In this document: positions 16,269 through 24,910 of the stretch, piece after piece
How the letters are laid out: the number at the start of each line of letters is the position of its first letter
How positions within the stretch are numbered: position 1 is the stretch's first letter
Assembly: GCA_965656445.1 (NCBI GenBank)
Contig: CBFHKO010000001.1
Coordinates: forward strand, 879,070 to 943,069
Direction: 5' to 3'
DNA length: 64,000 nt
From: JAHEJA01 sp965656445
GTDB lineage: Bacteria > Pseudomonadota > Alphaproteobacteria > Rhodobacterales > Rhodobacteraceae
Translations under genes and position numbers: made by a program
Notes under the pieces: model-generated
The model's database searches: none
What the model was told of the DNA's origin: nothing
The model's input: only the letters and a program-made list of their open reading frames with translations

Positions 16269-18014
16269 TTATTGGTCGTCCGCTTCGATCCAATTCATAT
16301 CACGAACACCAATGTCAGTGTCATGTGCTTTTGAGAGGGACCAGCGGATGCGTGTTGCATACTCCATTGCGCGCCAAGACAAAACAGCTTGTTTCGTCGC
16401 ACGAGGCTTTAATCGACCCGTTTCGAGGTAAACACTCGGCTCAAGCGTCAAATCAGCCGCCCCTTCAAAGCGGAGGATCCAGACCTCACCACTTTTCAGC
16501 ATCATTGAAATCGCCTTGCCGCCTAAATCAACTTCGGCTTCGACATCTGGATGCAAATGAAATTTTATAAACATTGGAAAGCCGGATAGCTTGCTTGCAT
16601 CTAGGGCTCTGTCGAATAGCTTTTCCGCTTTTGAGTTCACAGCAATTAACGTGTCCTCGCCAACGATTGCCCGACCATCCAACGTCAATTCCAATTTTCT
16701 GGCGTGGGTCAAACCGTTCGTTGCAACATAGCCATCATGTGCGCCCTCAAACACGAACCCATCGACCGTATGCGTCATTTGAACGGGGACATCCGTAGGG
16801 CCATCCACCAAGACTTCTCGTTCCACTCCAGCATAGGTCAGTTTGCGGCCAAGCTTTGAACTGGACACGCCGTCCAAATGCAGCGTGGAATGGGACGGCG
16901 TTGCGCGGCCTGCTGTGCGCCACTCTTCGCCAAAGCTCACACCTGAGCCGCAATTGACGATCACAGGACGACGCCCCGACGTAAGCTCAAAGGCAAGTGT
17001 TGAGGCATGCGCATTCACCGATGCCCGTCCCTCAGGTGGCAGACTGGCATCCACAATGACACTGGTGCGACCAGCAGACAGCCGCGCATAGCCCATCGCC
17101 AAACCATCCGCTTGCATCGTGCGGTTTCCAGATTGCGCCAAGGCGTGATCTAGACGACCATCGACACCGCGACCCCCGCCATGGAACCGCGCAAGTCCAC
17201 CATCAGAGTGGCGTAGTGTGCGCAAGGTGGGGGCAATACGATCGATCGCTTCGACATGGGTTTTGGCGGGTGTCCATCCTGCATCACGAAGGGCAGAGGC
17301 CGCCCATGTCAGCAAAGTGAAGACTTCCAATAATTCCTCTGGATTACGGGTCAAGATGCCACCCGTCTCATCAATCTGTAACCGACATTCCTTGGCCAAT
17401 GCGCTGGTCGCTGGGGCAACAAGGTGATCCATACCCGACAGGGACAGCCCAGCATAAATTAGTCCCGTCAGCGCTTCAAACCGTGGCAAGCCAGGGGTTG
17501 TTTTGGACCACCTACGAGACAAGAACAGCGTTTGATGCGCTAGGGACCGATAAAATTTCTCAGACATCTCCGCATCTTGACCGCGTAACAAGAGCATCGT
17601 GTGGTGGATCCAGCGGATAATGCGGCGGCCTGTGAGATCGGGTAACCACCCAGCACCAGAGCCGCGGCCATAGCGATCGATCCACTCAAACGTCCACTCT
17701 TGGGCTCTGCGTCGCGCCGTTAAATCACCAACCGAGGCCAAGTCATCCAACCACCCGAACCCATGGGACGCCTCTTGAAACGGCACTGAGGGAGGTGTCA
17801 AAGACCAGATCGATGTTTCAGGGGCCTCAATCAAGCTTCCGGCCAAAAGGATATTACCTGCACACAGCTGACGCCCCTTGGCAAAGCTACCTATAGATCG
17901 CGGCTCTGGTTGCGACACGATCCCCGTCGCAGGACGTGAAAATCCACTGACGCGCGCATGAACGCTGTGCATCAATTTAAGATGGCGTGCTGATAAATTA
18001 TTAGAAAGCGTCAT
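16269..18014 (-). CDS. Heparinase II/III family protein
   Basis: Large protein (581 residues from ATG 18014, preceded by AAAGGGCAGGG; a GTG 13 codons upstream is possible) with the heparinase II/III architecture: an alpha-helical toroid (about 60-330; GFGWLDDLASVG, WTFEWIDRYGRGSGAGW) followed by a beta-sandwich lyase-like domain (HASTLAFELTSGRRPVIVNCGSG). True members cleave uronic-acid polysaccharides by elimination, but this subgroup sits conserved between rsmB and purH and its substrate is unknown. No signal peptide is evident at either start, which is odd for an extracellular polysaccharide lyase. Cytoplasmic or envelope-associated function is open. Confidence 0.85.
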   Translation of the reverse strand: MTLSNNLSARHLKLMHSVHARVSGFSRPATGIVSQPEPRSIGSFAKGRQLCAGNILLAGSLIEAPETSIWSLTPPSVPFQEASHGFGWLDDLASVGDLTARRRAQEWTFEWIDRYGRGSGAGWLPDLTGRRIIRWIHHTMLLLRGQDAEMSEKFYRSLAHQTLFLSRRWSKTTPGLPRFEALTGLIYAGLSLSGMDHLVAPATSALAKECRLQIDETGGILTRNPEELLEVFTLLTWAASALRDAGWTPAKTHVEAIDRIAPTLRTLRHSDGGLARFHGGGRGVDGRLDHALAQSGNRTMQADGLAMGYARLSAGRTSVIVDASLPPEGRASVNAHASTLAFELTSGRRPVIVNCGSGVSFGEEWRTAGRATPSHSTLHLDGVSSSKLGRKLTYAGVEREVLVDGPTDVPVQMTHTVDGFVFEGAHDGYVATNGLTHARKLELTLDGRAIVGEDTLIAVNSKAEKLFDRALDASKLSGFPMFIKFHLHPDVEAEVDLGGKAISMMLKSGEVWILRFEGAADLTLEPSVYLETGRLKPRATKQAVLSWRAMEYATRIRWSLSKAHDTDIGVRDMNWIEADDQ

Positions 18015-18097
18015 GCGCCCTGCCCTTTGCGCGTGATCTGTTGGGATGGACACACCATAATAGGTTCACACCTTGCTGTCACCGCGCAATATTTTTG

Positions 18098-19378
18098 TTA
18101 CGATGTTTTGCGCAAAATTGAGATATAAAAGCCATCCATTCCGCCTTGGTCCGCCAAATAATCAGGACGCAAACGCAGCCCACCTTCGTGGGTGATCCAA
18201 TCTGTATCGATGAAATCAATGGATGACAGATCCTCGACCTCTATATTTTGGTGCCGCTCTAGAGCCTCATCGATTTGGACTTCGCCCTCGTCTGGCAACA
18301 AGGAACAGGTGCAATAGACCAGGCGACCATTTGGTTTGAGCAATGTCAAAGCGTGATCGAGCATGCGCTCTTGGATATCGAACAATTCCATGAATTCTGA
18401 GCCGTCCTTGGCATGTGGCAAATCTGGATGGCGTCGGATTGTCCCCGTGGCAGAACAGGGCGCATCAAGCAAAATGACGTCAAAGAGCGCATCACTATAA
18501 GCAAAGGCATCCTCGACAATAATATCCGCCTCTAACCCGACGCGCTCCATATTTTGATGCACGCGGTTCATGCGATACTCGGAAACATCAAGCGCCGTCA
18601 CCTTGGCCCCTGCTGCGGCGAGCTGCATAGTTTTCCCACCAGGGGCCGCACATAAATCCAACACGCGAAGCCCAGAGACATCCCCCAAGAGACGCACTGG
18701 CAATGCCGCCGCTGCGTCCTGAACCCACCAATCCCCTGCTTGAAAACCAGGGAGCTTGGACACTTGGCCCGCGTCGCTGAGGCGAATTGTGCCGTTCATG
18801 ATGATCTCACCATTCAACGCCTCGGCAAGCTCATTGAGTTTGCTCGGGTCTTTGGGAGTGATATCAAGGGGAGGCTGTTGGAACTGTACCGCTTCTATGC
18901 TTGCAATGATTTCGGGGCTATAAGCATCAATCAACGGTTTGCGGAGCCATTTTGGCAAACGTGGAACCCTGAGGATTTCCCATTCCTTTGGTCCTTGATC
19001 AGCGATTTTGCGCATGACGGCATTCACCAAGCCTTTGAAATGCGCATAGCGTTTATTTCGGGCGCATAGATTGACCGCCTCATTCACAACACCATGCGCG
19101 TCCCCACCCATGCAAAGTTCAACCGTCGCCACACGCATAATGTTCAAAATACCAAGGGCAGGCATGCGTTTTACGTGCTGTCCTAAAATCTTGTCCGCGC
19201 GTTCCAATCCGCGCAAAGTTTGAACAGCCAAACGCTGGGCTCTTGCACGGTCTGCGGGATCAAGCGGATCCAATATACCTGCATTGATCGCCTCAGGAAG
19301 TAACCGGCCCTCTTCGCCCAAGACTTCGTTTAATAGGCGCACTGCCATCTGGCGGGCAGTTGGGGCTTGTTTCGGCAT
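18098..19378 (-). CDS. rsmB: RsmB/NOP-type rRNA m5C methyltransferase
   Basis: SAM-dependent methyltransferase making 5-methylcytosine in 16S rRNA. The N-terminal NusB-like RNA-binding domain covers about residues 1-140 (ARQMAVRLLNEVLGEEGRLL). The catalytic Rossmann domain has LDLCAAPGGKT for SAM, the DAPCSATGTIRRHPD motif and the VYCTCSL motif carrying the two cysteines of the mechanism. I start at MPKQAPTARQ (ATG 19378, AAGGATT upstream), giving 426 residues. It is the first gene of the minus-strand run rsmB - heparinase - purH - lspA - DUF3035 - M16 - M16, and is divergent from the SDHAF4-like gene. Confidence 0.93.
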   Translation of the reverse strand: MPKQAPTARQMAVRLLNEVLGEEGRLLPEAINAGILDPLDPADRARAQRLAVQTLRGLERADKILGQHVKRMPALGILNIMRVATVELCMGGDAHGVVNEAVNLCARNKRYAHFKGLVNAVMRKIADQGPKEWEILRVPRLPKWLRKPLIDAYSPEIIASIEAVQFQQPPLDITPKDPSKLNELAEALNGEIIMNGTIRLSDAGQVSKLPGFQAGDWWVQDAAAALPVRLLGDVSGLRVLDLCAAPGGKTMQLAAAGAKVTALDVSEYRMNRVHQNMERVGLEADIIVEDAFAYSDALFDVILLDAPCSATGTIRRHPDLPHAKDGSEFMELFDIQERMLDHALTLLKPNGRLVYCTCSLLPDEGEVQIDEALERHQNIEVEDLSSIDFIDTDWITHEGGLRLRPDYLADQGGMDGFYISILRKTS

Positions 19379-19445
19379 ATGTGGGAATCCTTGCAATTTG
19401 ATTGGGTCGTCGTATATCAACCCTTATAGCATTAGGAAAGAGATC

Positions 19446-19622
19446 ATGACCGATCAAAACGACCTGCCCCCCGCGGCGCAACGCGCCTTGGCCGAAGCAG
19501 AAGAGCGTCGCCAAAAGGCCAAAGATGCCGCAGCCCTCCCCAAAGAGTTGGGGGGCCGCGATGGACCAGAGCCTGTTCGCTATGGGGATTGGGAAAAGAA
19601 AGGGTTGGCAATCGATTTTTAA
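19446..19622 (+). CDS. DUF1674 protein, succinate dehydrogenase assembly factor 4-like
   Basis: Short protein of 58 residues. The C-terminal signature LGGRDGPEPVRYGDWEKKG, ending in DF, is that of DUF1674 (SDHAF4), whose eukaryotic members help assemble flavinylated SdhA. The N-terminal half is charged and alanine-rich (AAQRALAEAEERRQKAKDAA), likely flexible or helical. The start at 19446 has AGGAAAG upstream. It is divergent from rsmB and its stop overlaps the fmt stop by 4 nt (TTAA). Function in bacteria is inferred only from the family. Confidence 0.85.
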   Translation: MTDQNDLPPAAQRALAEAEERRQKAKDAAALPKELGGRDGPEPVRYGDWEKKGLAIDF

Positions 19623-20530
19623 TCGACTGTTTGCCCCGTGACCAAGGGATACCCTCTAAGGAAGATATCCGCAGATTGCGCCGATTTTCCCGATCTCTGA
19701 GCAGTTAGGATGCGCACGGCCTCTGATCCGCATGCAATCACAAAGTCATCTGACATGACCTGACCTGATGGTCCCGACACATTCGGGGTAACCTCAGAGA
19801 CAAGCGCCTTGATGCGGTCATCGCCCACTTGGAACCACGCTCCGGGAAAGGGCGACAGACCCCTGATTTGTCGATCAACCTCTATTGCGGATTGAGACCA
19901 ATCAATCCGCGCCTCGCTTTTGTCAATTTTATGCGCATAGGTAACACCCTCGCTTGGTTGCGGAACGGCGTGTAGATTTGGTAATGTGTCGAGTGCCTCA
20001 ACAATCAGACCTGCCCCCTGCTCTGACAAGCGATCATGCAAAATTGCCGTGGTATCGGTCGGATAAATGTCCATTTCAGCCGCTAGCAACACTGGACCCG
20101 TGTCCAAGCCTGCTTCCATTTGCATGATACAAATGCCTGTTTTCTGATCCCCGGACATGATTGCCCGATGAATAGGGGCCGCCCCGCGCCACCGTGGTAA
20201 AAGGGATGCGTGAATATTCAGACATCCGAATTTTGGGGCATCCAAAACAGGTTGAGGCAAAAGCAAACCATAGGCAACGACAACAGCAACATCGGCGTTC
20301 AATGCGGCAAACTCGGATTGTTCCTCAACCGATTTGAGCGAAGTGGGATGACGCACATCAAGGCCAAGTTCTAATGCACGGGTGTGAACTGGCGTTGGGC
20401 GATCTTTTTTGCCGCGTCCTGCTGGGCGAGGCGGTTGGCAATAGACGCAGACAATGTCATGACCTGCATCGACCAATGACTGTAACACGGGAACCGAAAA
20501 TTCAGGCGTTCCCATAAAGACGATTTTCAT
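19619..20530 (-). CDS. fmt: Methionyl-tRNA formyltransferase
   Basis: Transfers a formyl group from 10-formyl-THF to initiator Met-tRNA in the cytoplasm. Length 303 residues. The N-terminal transferase domain opens MKIVFMGTPEFSVPVL; the catalytic region has LNIHASLLPRWRGAAPIHRAI, with the active-site asparagine and histidine, and then the family aspartate in AGLDTGPVLL. The C-terminal OB-like domain (about 205-303) contains GLSPFPGAWF. Its start overlaps the degenerate deformylase stop by 4 nt, giving the order def - def-like - fmt: addition and removal of formyl groups in one operon. Confidence 0.96.
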   Translation of the reverse strand: MKIVFMGTPEFSVPVLQSLVDAGHDIVCVYCQPPRPAGRGKKDRPTPVHTRALELGLDVRHPTSLKSVEEQSEFAALNADVAVVVAYGLLLPQPVLDAPKFGCLNIHASLLPRWRGAAPIHRAIMSGDQKTGICIMQMEAGLDTGPVLLAAEMDIYPTDTTAILHDRLSEQGAGLIVEALDTLPNLHAVPQPSEGVTYAHKIDKSEARIDWSQSAIEVDRQIRGLSPFPGAWFQVGDDRIKALVSEVTPNVSGPSGQVMSDDFVIACGSEAVRILTAQRSGKSAQSADIFLRGYPLVTGQTVD

Positions 20531-21021
20531 GACAGCTTTTTCGCCTTTTTTAACAGCATATCCCGTTTAACCTTGGACAGGTGATCAAAATACATTTTGC
20601 CATTCAAATGGTCGATTTGGTGTTGAACCGAAGTCGCCCAAAGCCCAACAAAATCACGCCGATCAATTATTCCGCTTTCGTTCAAAAACCGCACTGTCAC
20701 AGCCCGAGGACGTTTGATCACCGCAGACACACCAGGTAAATTCGGGCTGGCCTCATCATGGTCGCGGAATTCAATCGACGCATGCAGAATTTCAGGATTG
20801 GCCATTTTGATGGCCTTACCCCGCTCAGGAGAGGCATCAACAACAGCCAAGCGAACCATTTCACCGATTTGCGTGGCCCCCATGCCGACACCCGGCATAG
20901 CCTCCATCGTATCAATCAAATCTTGCCAAATTGAGCGGACCTCGTCGGTGATTTCAGCAACGGGTTCGGCGGCGGTGCGAAGCCGTTTATCAGGCCACCG
21001 CAAACATTTTCTAACTGCCAT
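20527..21021 (-). CDS. Peptide deformylase-like protein, catalytic residues lost
   Basis: Paralogue of the deformylase encoded just upstream, 164 residues, clearly the same fold. Motif 1 is GVGMGATQIG (44-53, normally GxGLAAPQ). Motif 2, which should be EGCLS with the zinc-binding cysteine, reads NLPGVS (94-99). Motif 3, normally HExxH, is HQIDH (134-138): both histidines remain, the catalytic glutamate is glutamine. A working deformylase is therefore unlikely. It is translationally coupled on both sides (1-nt overlap with def, 4-nt with fmt), so it is retained as an operon member. A regulatory or binding role is possible but not shown. Confidence 0.88.
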   Translation of the reverse strand: MAVRKCLRWPDKRLRTAAEPVAEITDEVRSIWQDLIDTMEAMPGVGMGATQIGEMVRLAVVDASPERGKAIKMANPEILHASIEFRDHDEASPNLPGVSAVIKRPRAVTVRFLNESGIIDRRDFVGLWATSVQHQIDHLNGKMYFDHLSKVKRDMLLKKAKKLS

Positions 21022-21545
21022 TAGGCCAAGCCCCGCGCGATATCTCGTTTCAGTTTTTGCATTTTACGGGTGATCATTTGGCGCTTCATCGCGCCGATAT
21101 GGTCGATAAAGAGCTTTCCATTCAAATGGTCAATTTCATGTTGCACACAAGTCGCCCAAAGCCCTGTGAACACTTGCCGTTCTTCATTGCCATCCACAGT
21201 GATCCAACGCACCTCTACCTCAGTCGGGCGGGTCACTTCGGCGAATTGATCAGGGATCGACAAACAGCCCTCTTCATAAACATTGGTGTCATCCGAGGAG
21301 GCAATGATTTCAGGGTTGATCAAGACCATAGGCTTGGGCGCTTCACCCTCTTCTTTGACGCAATCCATCGTTATGATGCGATCCAAGACACCGATTTGCG
21401 GCGCGGCCAAACCGATCCCTGGGGCGTCGTACATGGTTTCAAGCATATCATCAGCAAGCTTGCGCAAAGTATCCGTTACATCGGAAACTGGCGCGCATGT
21501 TTTCTTTAAACGCGGGTCGGGGTGGATCAAAATCGGTCTAATCAT
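21021..21545 (-). CDS. def: Peptide deformylase
   Basis: Metallohydrolase that removes the formyl group from the N-terminus of new proteins. All three motifs are intact in the 174 residues: GIGLAAPQIG (43-52), EGCLS (92-96, zinc-binding cysteine C94) and HEIDH (136-140, two zinc histidines and catalytic glutamate E137). It starts the three-gene unit def - def-like - fmt; its stop shares one base with the next start (TAATG). The upstream gap to patB is about 100 bp and should hold divergent promoters. Confidence 0.96.
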   Translation of the reverse strand: MIRPILIHPDPRLKKTCAPVSDVTDTLRKLADDMLETMYDAPGIGLAAPQIGVLDRIITMDCVKEEGEAPKPMVLINPEIIASSDDTNVYEEGCLSIPDQFAEVTRPTEVEVRWITVDGNEERQVFTGLWATCVQHEIDHLNGKLFIDHIGAMKRQMITRKMQKLKRDIARGLA

Positions 21546-21642
21546 AGCCAGAGATTTAGGACATCACGCCAATTTGTGCAACGCCTCTTGCGTTCAATTT
21601 CTAATGCTTTAGCGTCTCAGCGAAACATTAAAGGAGCCCCCC

Positions 21643-22815
21643 ATGAATTTCGACGAAATCATCAACCGTCACGGAACGCATTCTGTCAAATGGGACATGA
21701 TGGAAAAAATCTATGGCGTGCCCAAAGATGACGGGATTGCCATGTGGGTGGCGGATATGGATTTTCGTCCACCTCAAGCGGTCCAAGATGCGCTTGAGCG
21801 AGTGAAATCAGACGGGGTTTATGGATATTACGGCGATGATACATCCTATCGCGCCGCTATCCAGTGGTGGATGTCCAATCGACACGGATGGGACATTCAA
21901 CCAGAGTGGATTTTCACCACACATGGCTTGGTGAATGGGACGGCAATGTGTGTTGATACCTTTACCGATCCTGGCGATGGCGTCGTTTTGTTTACACCTG
22001 TTTACCACGCCTTCGCCCGCGTGATTTCCGCGAATAATCGACAGGTGGTTGAATGTGAACTGGTGAACAATAACGGTCGATACGAGCTCGATTTTGACGC
22101 CTATGATGCACAGATGACCGGATCCGAAAAAATGGTGATCCTCTGTTCACCTCACAATCCATCGGGTCGTGTTTGGTCGCACGACGACTTGCAGGGCATT
22201 GCCGATTTCGCAAAGCGTCATGACCTCATTTTGGTATCGGACGAAATTCACCATGATTTGGTTTTTGACGGTCATACGCATATCCCAATGCCACTGGTGG
22301 ATGACACCATAAAAGATCGCCTAATCATGATGACGGCTACGACCAAAACATTCAACATCGCAGGAAGCCATTCCGGAAACGTCATCATTGAGGATCCCAA
22401 CCTTAGGGGAAAATTCGCGGCGCGGATGGGAGCGTTGGGCATTAGTGCGAATAGTTTTGGCCTCTTCATGGCCGAAGCGGCCTATAGCCCAGAAGGTGCC
22501 GAATGGTTAGATGCTTTGGTTGCCTATCTCGACGGGAACCGAAAAATATTTGATGCGGGCGTGAATGCGATACCGGGCGTTCAATCCATGGAAATGGGAT
22601 CGACCTATTTGGCCTGGGTTGATTTTTCTGGAACAGGCATGTCCCGTCAGGAATTCACAGACCGCGTTCAATCGGTTGCAAAGATTGCAGCCAACCACGG
22701 TCCGACCTTTGGTAAAGGGGGCGAGCTATTTTTACGCTTTAATTTCGCCACCCCACGGGCAACCGTCGAAGAGGCAGTAAAGCGTCTACAGGATGCCTTT
22801 AGCGATCTTCAATAA
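21643..22815 (+). CDS. patB: MalY/PatB-type PLP-dependent C-S lyase (cystathionine beta-lyase)
   Basis: Fold-type I aminotransferase-like enzyme of the MalY/PatB group, which splits carbon-sulphur bonds in cystathionine or cysteine conjugates to give thiol, pyruvate and ammonia. The 390 residues start MNFDEIINRHGTHSVKWD and include ADMDF (37-41), SPHNPSGR (169-176), the PLP-facing aspartate in SDEIHHDL (D200) and the Schiff-base lysine K235 in TTKTFNIAG. RBS AAAGGAG is 7-8 nt upstream. Its stop lies 1 nt from the convergent conserved protein. Exact substrate uncertain. Confidence 0.9.
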   Translation: MNFDEIINRHGTHSVKWDMMEKIYGVPKDDGIAMWVADMDFRPPQAVQDALERVKSDGVYGYYGDDTSYRAAIQWWMSNRHGWDIQPEWIFTTHGLVNGTAMCVDTFTDPGDGVVLFTPVYHAFARVISANNRQVVECELVNNNGRYELDFDAYDAQMTGSEKMVILCSPHNPSGRVWSHDDLQGIADFAKRHDLILVSDEIHHDLVFDGHTHIPMPLVDDTIKDRLIMMTATTKTFNIAGSHSGNVIIEDPNLRGKFAARMGALGISANSFGLFMAEAAYSPEGAEWLDALVAYLDGNRKIFDAGVNAIPGVQSMEMGSTYLAWVDFSGTGMSRQEFTDRVQSVAKIAANHGPTFGKGGELFLRFNFATPRATVEEAVKRLQDAFSDLQ

Positions 22816-22816
22816 C

Positions 22817-23161
22817 CTAGCTTAACAAGGCGATCGGGGCGCTTTCGTCCCGATAGAAATCGAGCGGAGCTGAGGTTTGGGCGGCTGTGTTATGTTTGAA
22901 TTCGAATAAGATCTCATCACCTTCTTCTTCGGATGCAACAATCAGACAGCGTGATAAGTGACGCGCCCCATCCATGAGATCAACATAACCACGCAAATGC
23001 GGCGCGCTATCTGCATCAAGGGAAAACCCAGTCTCCCAAAAACGCAATACGGGATACACCGATTTGGAATCGCGAATACGCAACCGCGACTTGCTTTTTA
23101 GGCTTTTCTTCCGCGCGGCATCCAAGCCATCTTGGACTTCCTTGGGTAGAAATGTTGTCAT
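22817..23161 (-). CDS. Conserved small protein of unknown function (Rhodobacteraceae)
   Basis: A 114-residue cytoplasmic protein starting MTTFLPKEVQDGLDAARKK at ATG 23161; a longer upstream reading would add a hydrophobic tail unlike the rest. The N-terminus is basic, then come VYPVLRFWETGFSLDAD, LRGYVDLMDGARHLSRCLIVASEEE and a mixed C-terminus rich in acidic residues (LDFYRDESAPIAL). I recall close relatives in other roseobacters, always annotated as hypothetical, and know no assigned function. It is convergent with patB with a 1-nt gap. No catalytic motif is visible. Confidence 0.8.
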   Translation of the reverse strand: MTTFLPKEVQDGLDAARKKSLKSKSRLRIRDSKSVYPVLRFWETGFSLDADSAPHLRGYVDLMDGARHLSRCLIVASEEEGDEILFEFKHNTAAQTSAPLDFYRDESAPIALLS

Positions 23162-23359
23162 ATCAGGCCTCCGATTTCGCTGTGTGTAGTGTCCACCAAT
23201 GACAATCAAAAACAAGTTAACCATTTGTAAAATTTAATATACGTAAGGGTATTAATCTGACCACTGCGCAAATCCGCACAGACCCTGCGCGCTTGCTTGG
23301 AATGGAAATTCTGGCCTCATACCGATATCTAGGGGTGAAACCGCATGGAGATATCGAAA

Positions 23360-24331
23360 ATGGGACTATTGGTAGACGGCATCTGGAAAGATCAGTGGTA
23401 CGATACAAAATCAACAAATGGAAAATTTGTGCGCTCAGAGGCCAAATTTCGCAACTGGATTACGGCAGACGGCGAGAATGCACCCGATGGGATAGCCTAT
23501 CCAGCCGAATCGGGGCGGTATCACTTGTATGTCTCGCACGCATGCCCTTGGGCACATCGCACCCTAATTTTCAGAGCATTGAAAGACCTCACAGATCACA
23601 TAACCGTTTCTGTTGTGCATCCAGACATGTTGGACAAGGGATGGACCTTTGAAACGGACGACCATGGGGCGCGTGGTGATGACTTGTTTGGCCTCGACTT
23701 TATGCACCAAATCTACACCAAAGCTGTTCCGGACATGAATGGACGTGTAACCGTTCCAGTCTTGTGGGACAAACAGACAAACACCATCGTGTCTAACGAA
23801 TCTTCTGAAATCATAAGAATGTTCAACTCGGCCTTTGATCACATTACTGGCAACACAACTGATTACTGGCCCGAAGATCAACGAGCCGACATCGAAATGG
23901 TAAATGATCGCATCTACAACACCCTAAACAATGGTGTCTATAAATGCGGATTTGCCACCACCCAAGAGGCCTATGATGCCGCGATCACCCCGCTATTCGA
24001 TACACTCGACTGGCTCGAAGCCCGCCTTGGCGAAAATAGATACCTGATGGGCGATCAATTAACAGAAGCAGATTGGCGATTATTCACCACTCTGATCCGG
24101 TTTGACGCGGTGTATCACCTTCACTTTAAATGTAACCGCAAGCGCATAATGGATTATGCAAACCTCTGGGGCTATACGCGGGAATTATACCAAATTGAAG
24201 GCGTCGCAGAAACAGTCAACATGAACCACATTGTTCGGCATTATCATTACAGCCACGACACCATAAATCCAAACCGGATCCTTCCAATCAACCCGGTTTT
24301 GGATTTCCAAGCACCTCATAATCGCGGTTAA
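23360..24331 (+). CDS. yqjG: Glutathionyl-hydroquinone reductase (YqjG/ECM4 type GST)
   Basis: Xi-class glutathione transferase that reduces glutathionyl-hydroquinones with glutathione. Length 323 residues from MGLLVDGIWKDQWYD (ATG 23360, GGAG 9 nt upstream; an ATG 5 codons earlier is possible). The catalytic cysteine is C62 in SHACPWAHRT, the CPWA motif that marks this class; NESSEIIRMFN in the thioredoxin-like domain follows the usual pattern, and the C-terminal helical domain carries LTEADWRLFTTLIRFD. The last 4 nt overlap the convergent response regulator stop (TTAA). Confidence 0.9.
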   Translation: MGLLVDGIWKDQWYDTKSTNGKFVRSEAKFRNWITADGENAPDGIAYPAESGRYHLYVSHACPWAHRTLIFRALKDLTDHITVSVVHPDMLDKGWTFETDDHGARGDDLFGLDFMHQIYTKAVPDMNGRVTVPVLWDKQTNTIVSNESSEIIRMFNSAFDHITGNTTDYWPEDQRADIEMVNDRIYNTLNNGVYKCGFATTQEAYDAAITPLFDTLDWLEARLGENRYLMGDQLTEADWRLFTTLIRFDAVYHLHFKCNRKRIMDYANLWGYTRELYQIEGVAETVNMNHIVRHYHYSHDTINPNRILPINPVLDFQAPHNRG

Positions 24332-24690
24332 GTCACGTCTGCGTAATGCTCTACCATGGCTGCCAAATCTTCGGGTGGGGTGGCCGTGGGCACAAAGGCA
24401 CAGGCATTTGAGCAATGCTGGAAAATTGACCCATCTGAAAAAAAGCTCGTGTTTGTCACGAAAACCACACGCGCATCCGGATGCTTATAATTGGCATAAT
24501 CCGACACCGCAAAGGCACTTCCTTTGTCCAATACAACATCCAAAACAATGACATCAAATTTTTGTCGCGCTAGTAATTCGATGGCCTCAACTTCAGACGC
24601 GACGAGACTAACATTGGCACCTTGGCGCTCCAAAGCCCGTCGCCAAATCGCCCCAAGCTCAAGTTTTTCAAGCACAATTAAAACGTTCAT
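24328..24690 (-). CDS. Single-domain response regulator with a degenerate phosphorylation pocket
   Basis: A 120-residue stand-alone receiver domain. The phosphoacceptor aspartate is kept (D51 in VIVLDVVLDKGS), as is the conserved threonine region (VVFVTNTS). But the metal-binding acidic pair is E8-K9 (LEKLEL) instead of two acids, and the conserved lysine of the KP motif is missing (FVPTATP). The receiver may therefore be weakly phosphorylated or read another signal. No histidine kinase is nearby; its neighbours are a hydroquinone reductase and a lytic transglycosylase. Output is unknown, probably protein-protein contact. Confidence 0.8.
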   Translation of the reverse strand: MNVLIVLEKLELGAIWRRALERQGANVSLVASEVEAIELLARQKFDVIVLDVVLDKGSAFAVSDYANYKHPDARVVFVTNTSFFSDGSIFQHCSNACAFVPTATPPEDLAAMVEHYADVT

Positions 24691-24910
24691 TTCACCTCAA
24701 CACAATAGTTAACCCCAGTCCCAAAGGTCTTGTGCGACAGAAATCTAAACGAAAGGTTAATTTCCAAGTAAGAAAGGTAAACAATTTCTTATTTTCCCCA
24801 AAAGTTCAAATGTCGGCATAGCTTTGCCAAGGACGATCAGCCCCAATCATTCCCCTATGACACGCGTCCTTCACCTGCTACCGATTAGAAAACACTTAGG
24901 GAGATTTGAA

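Noticed and set aside
20527..21545. Tandem deformylases as two active enzymes
   Set aside because: The second copy lacks the zinc cysteine and the catalytic glutamate, so I do not call it a functional deformylase.
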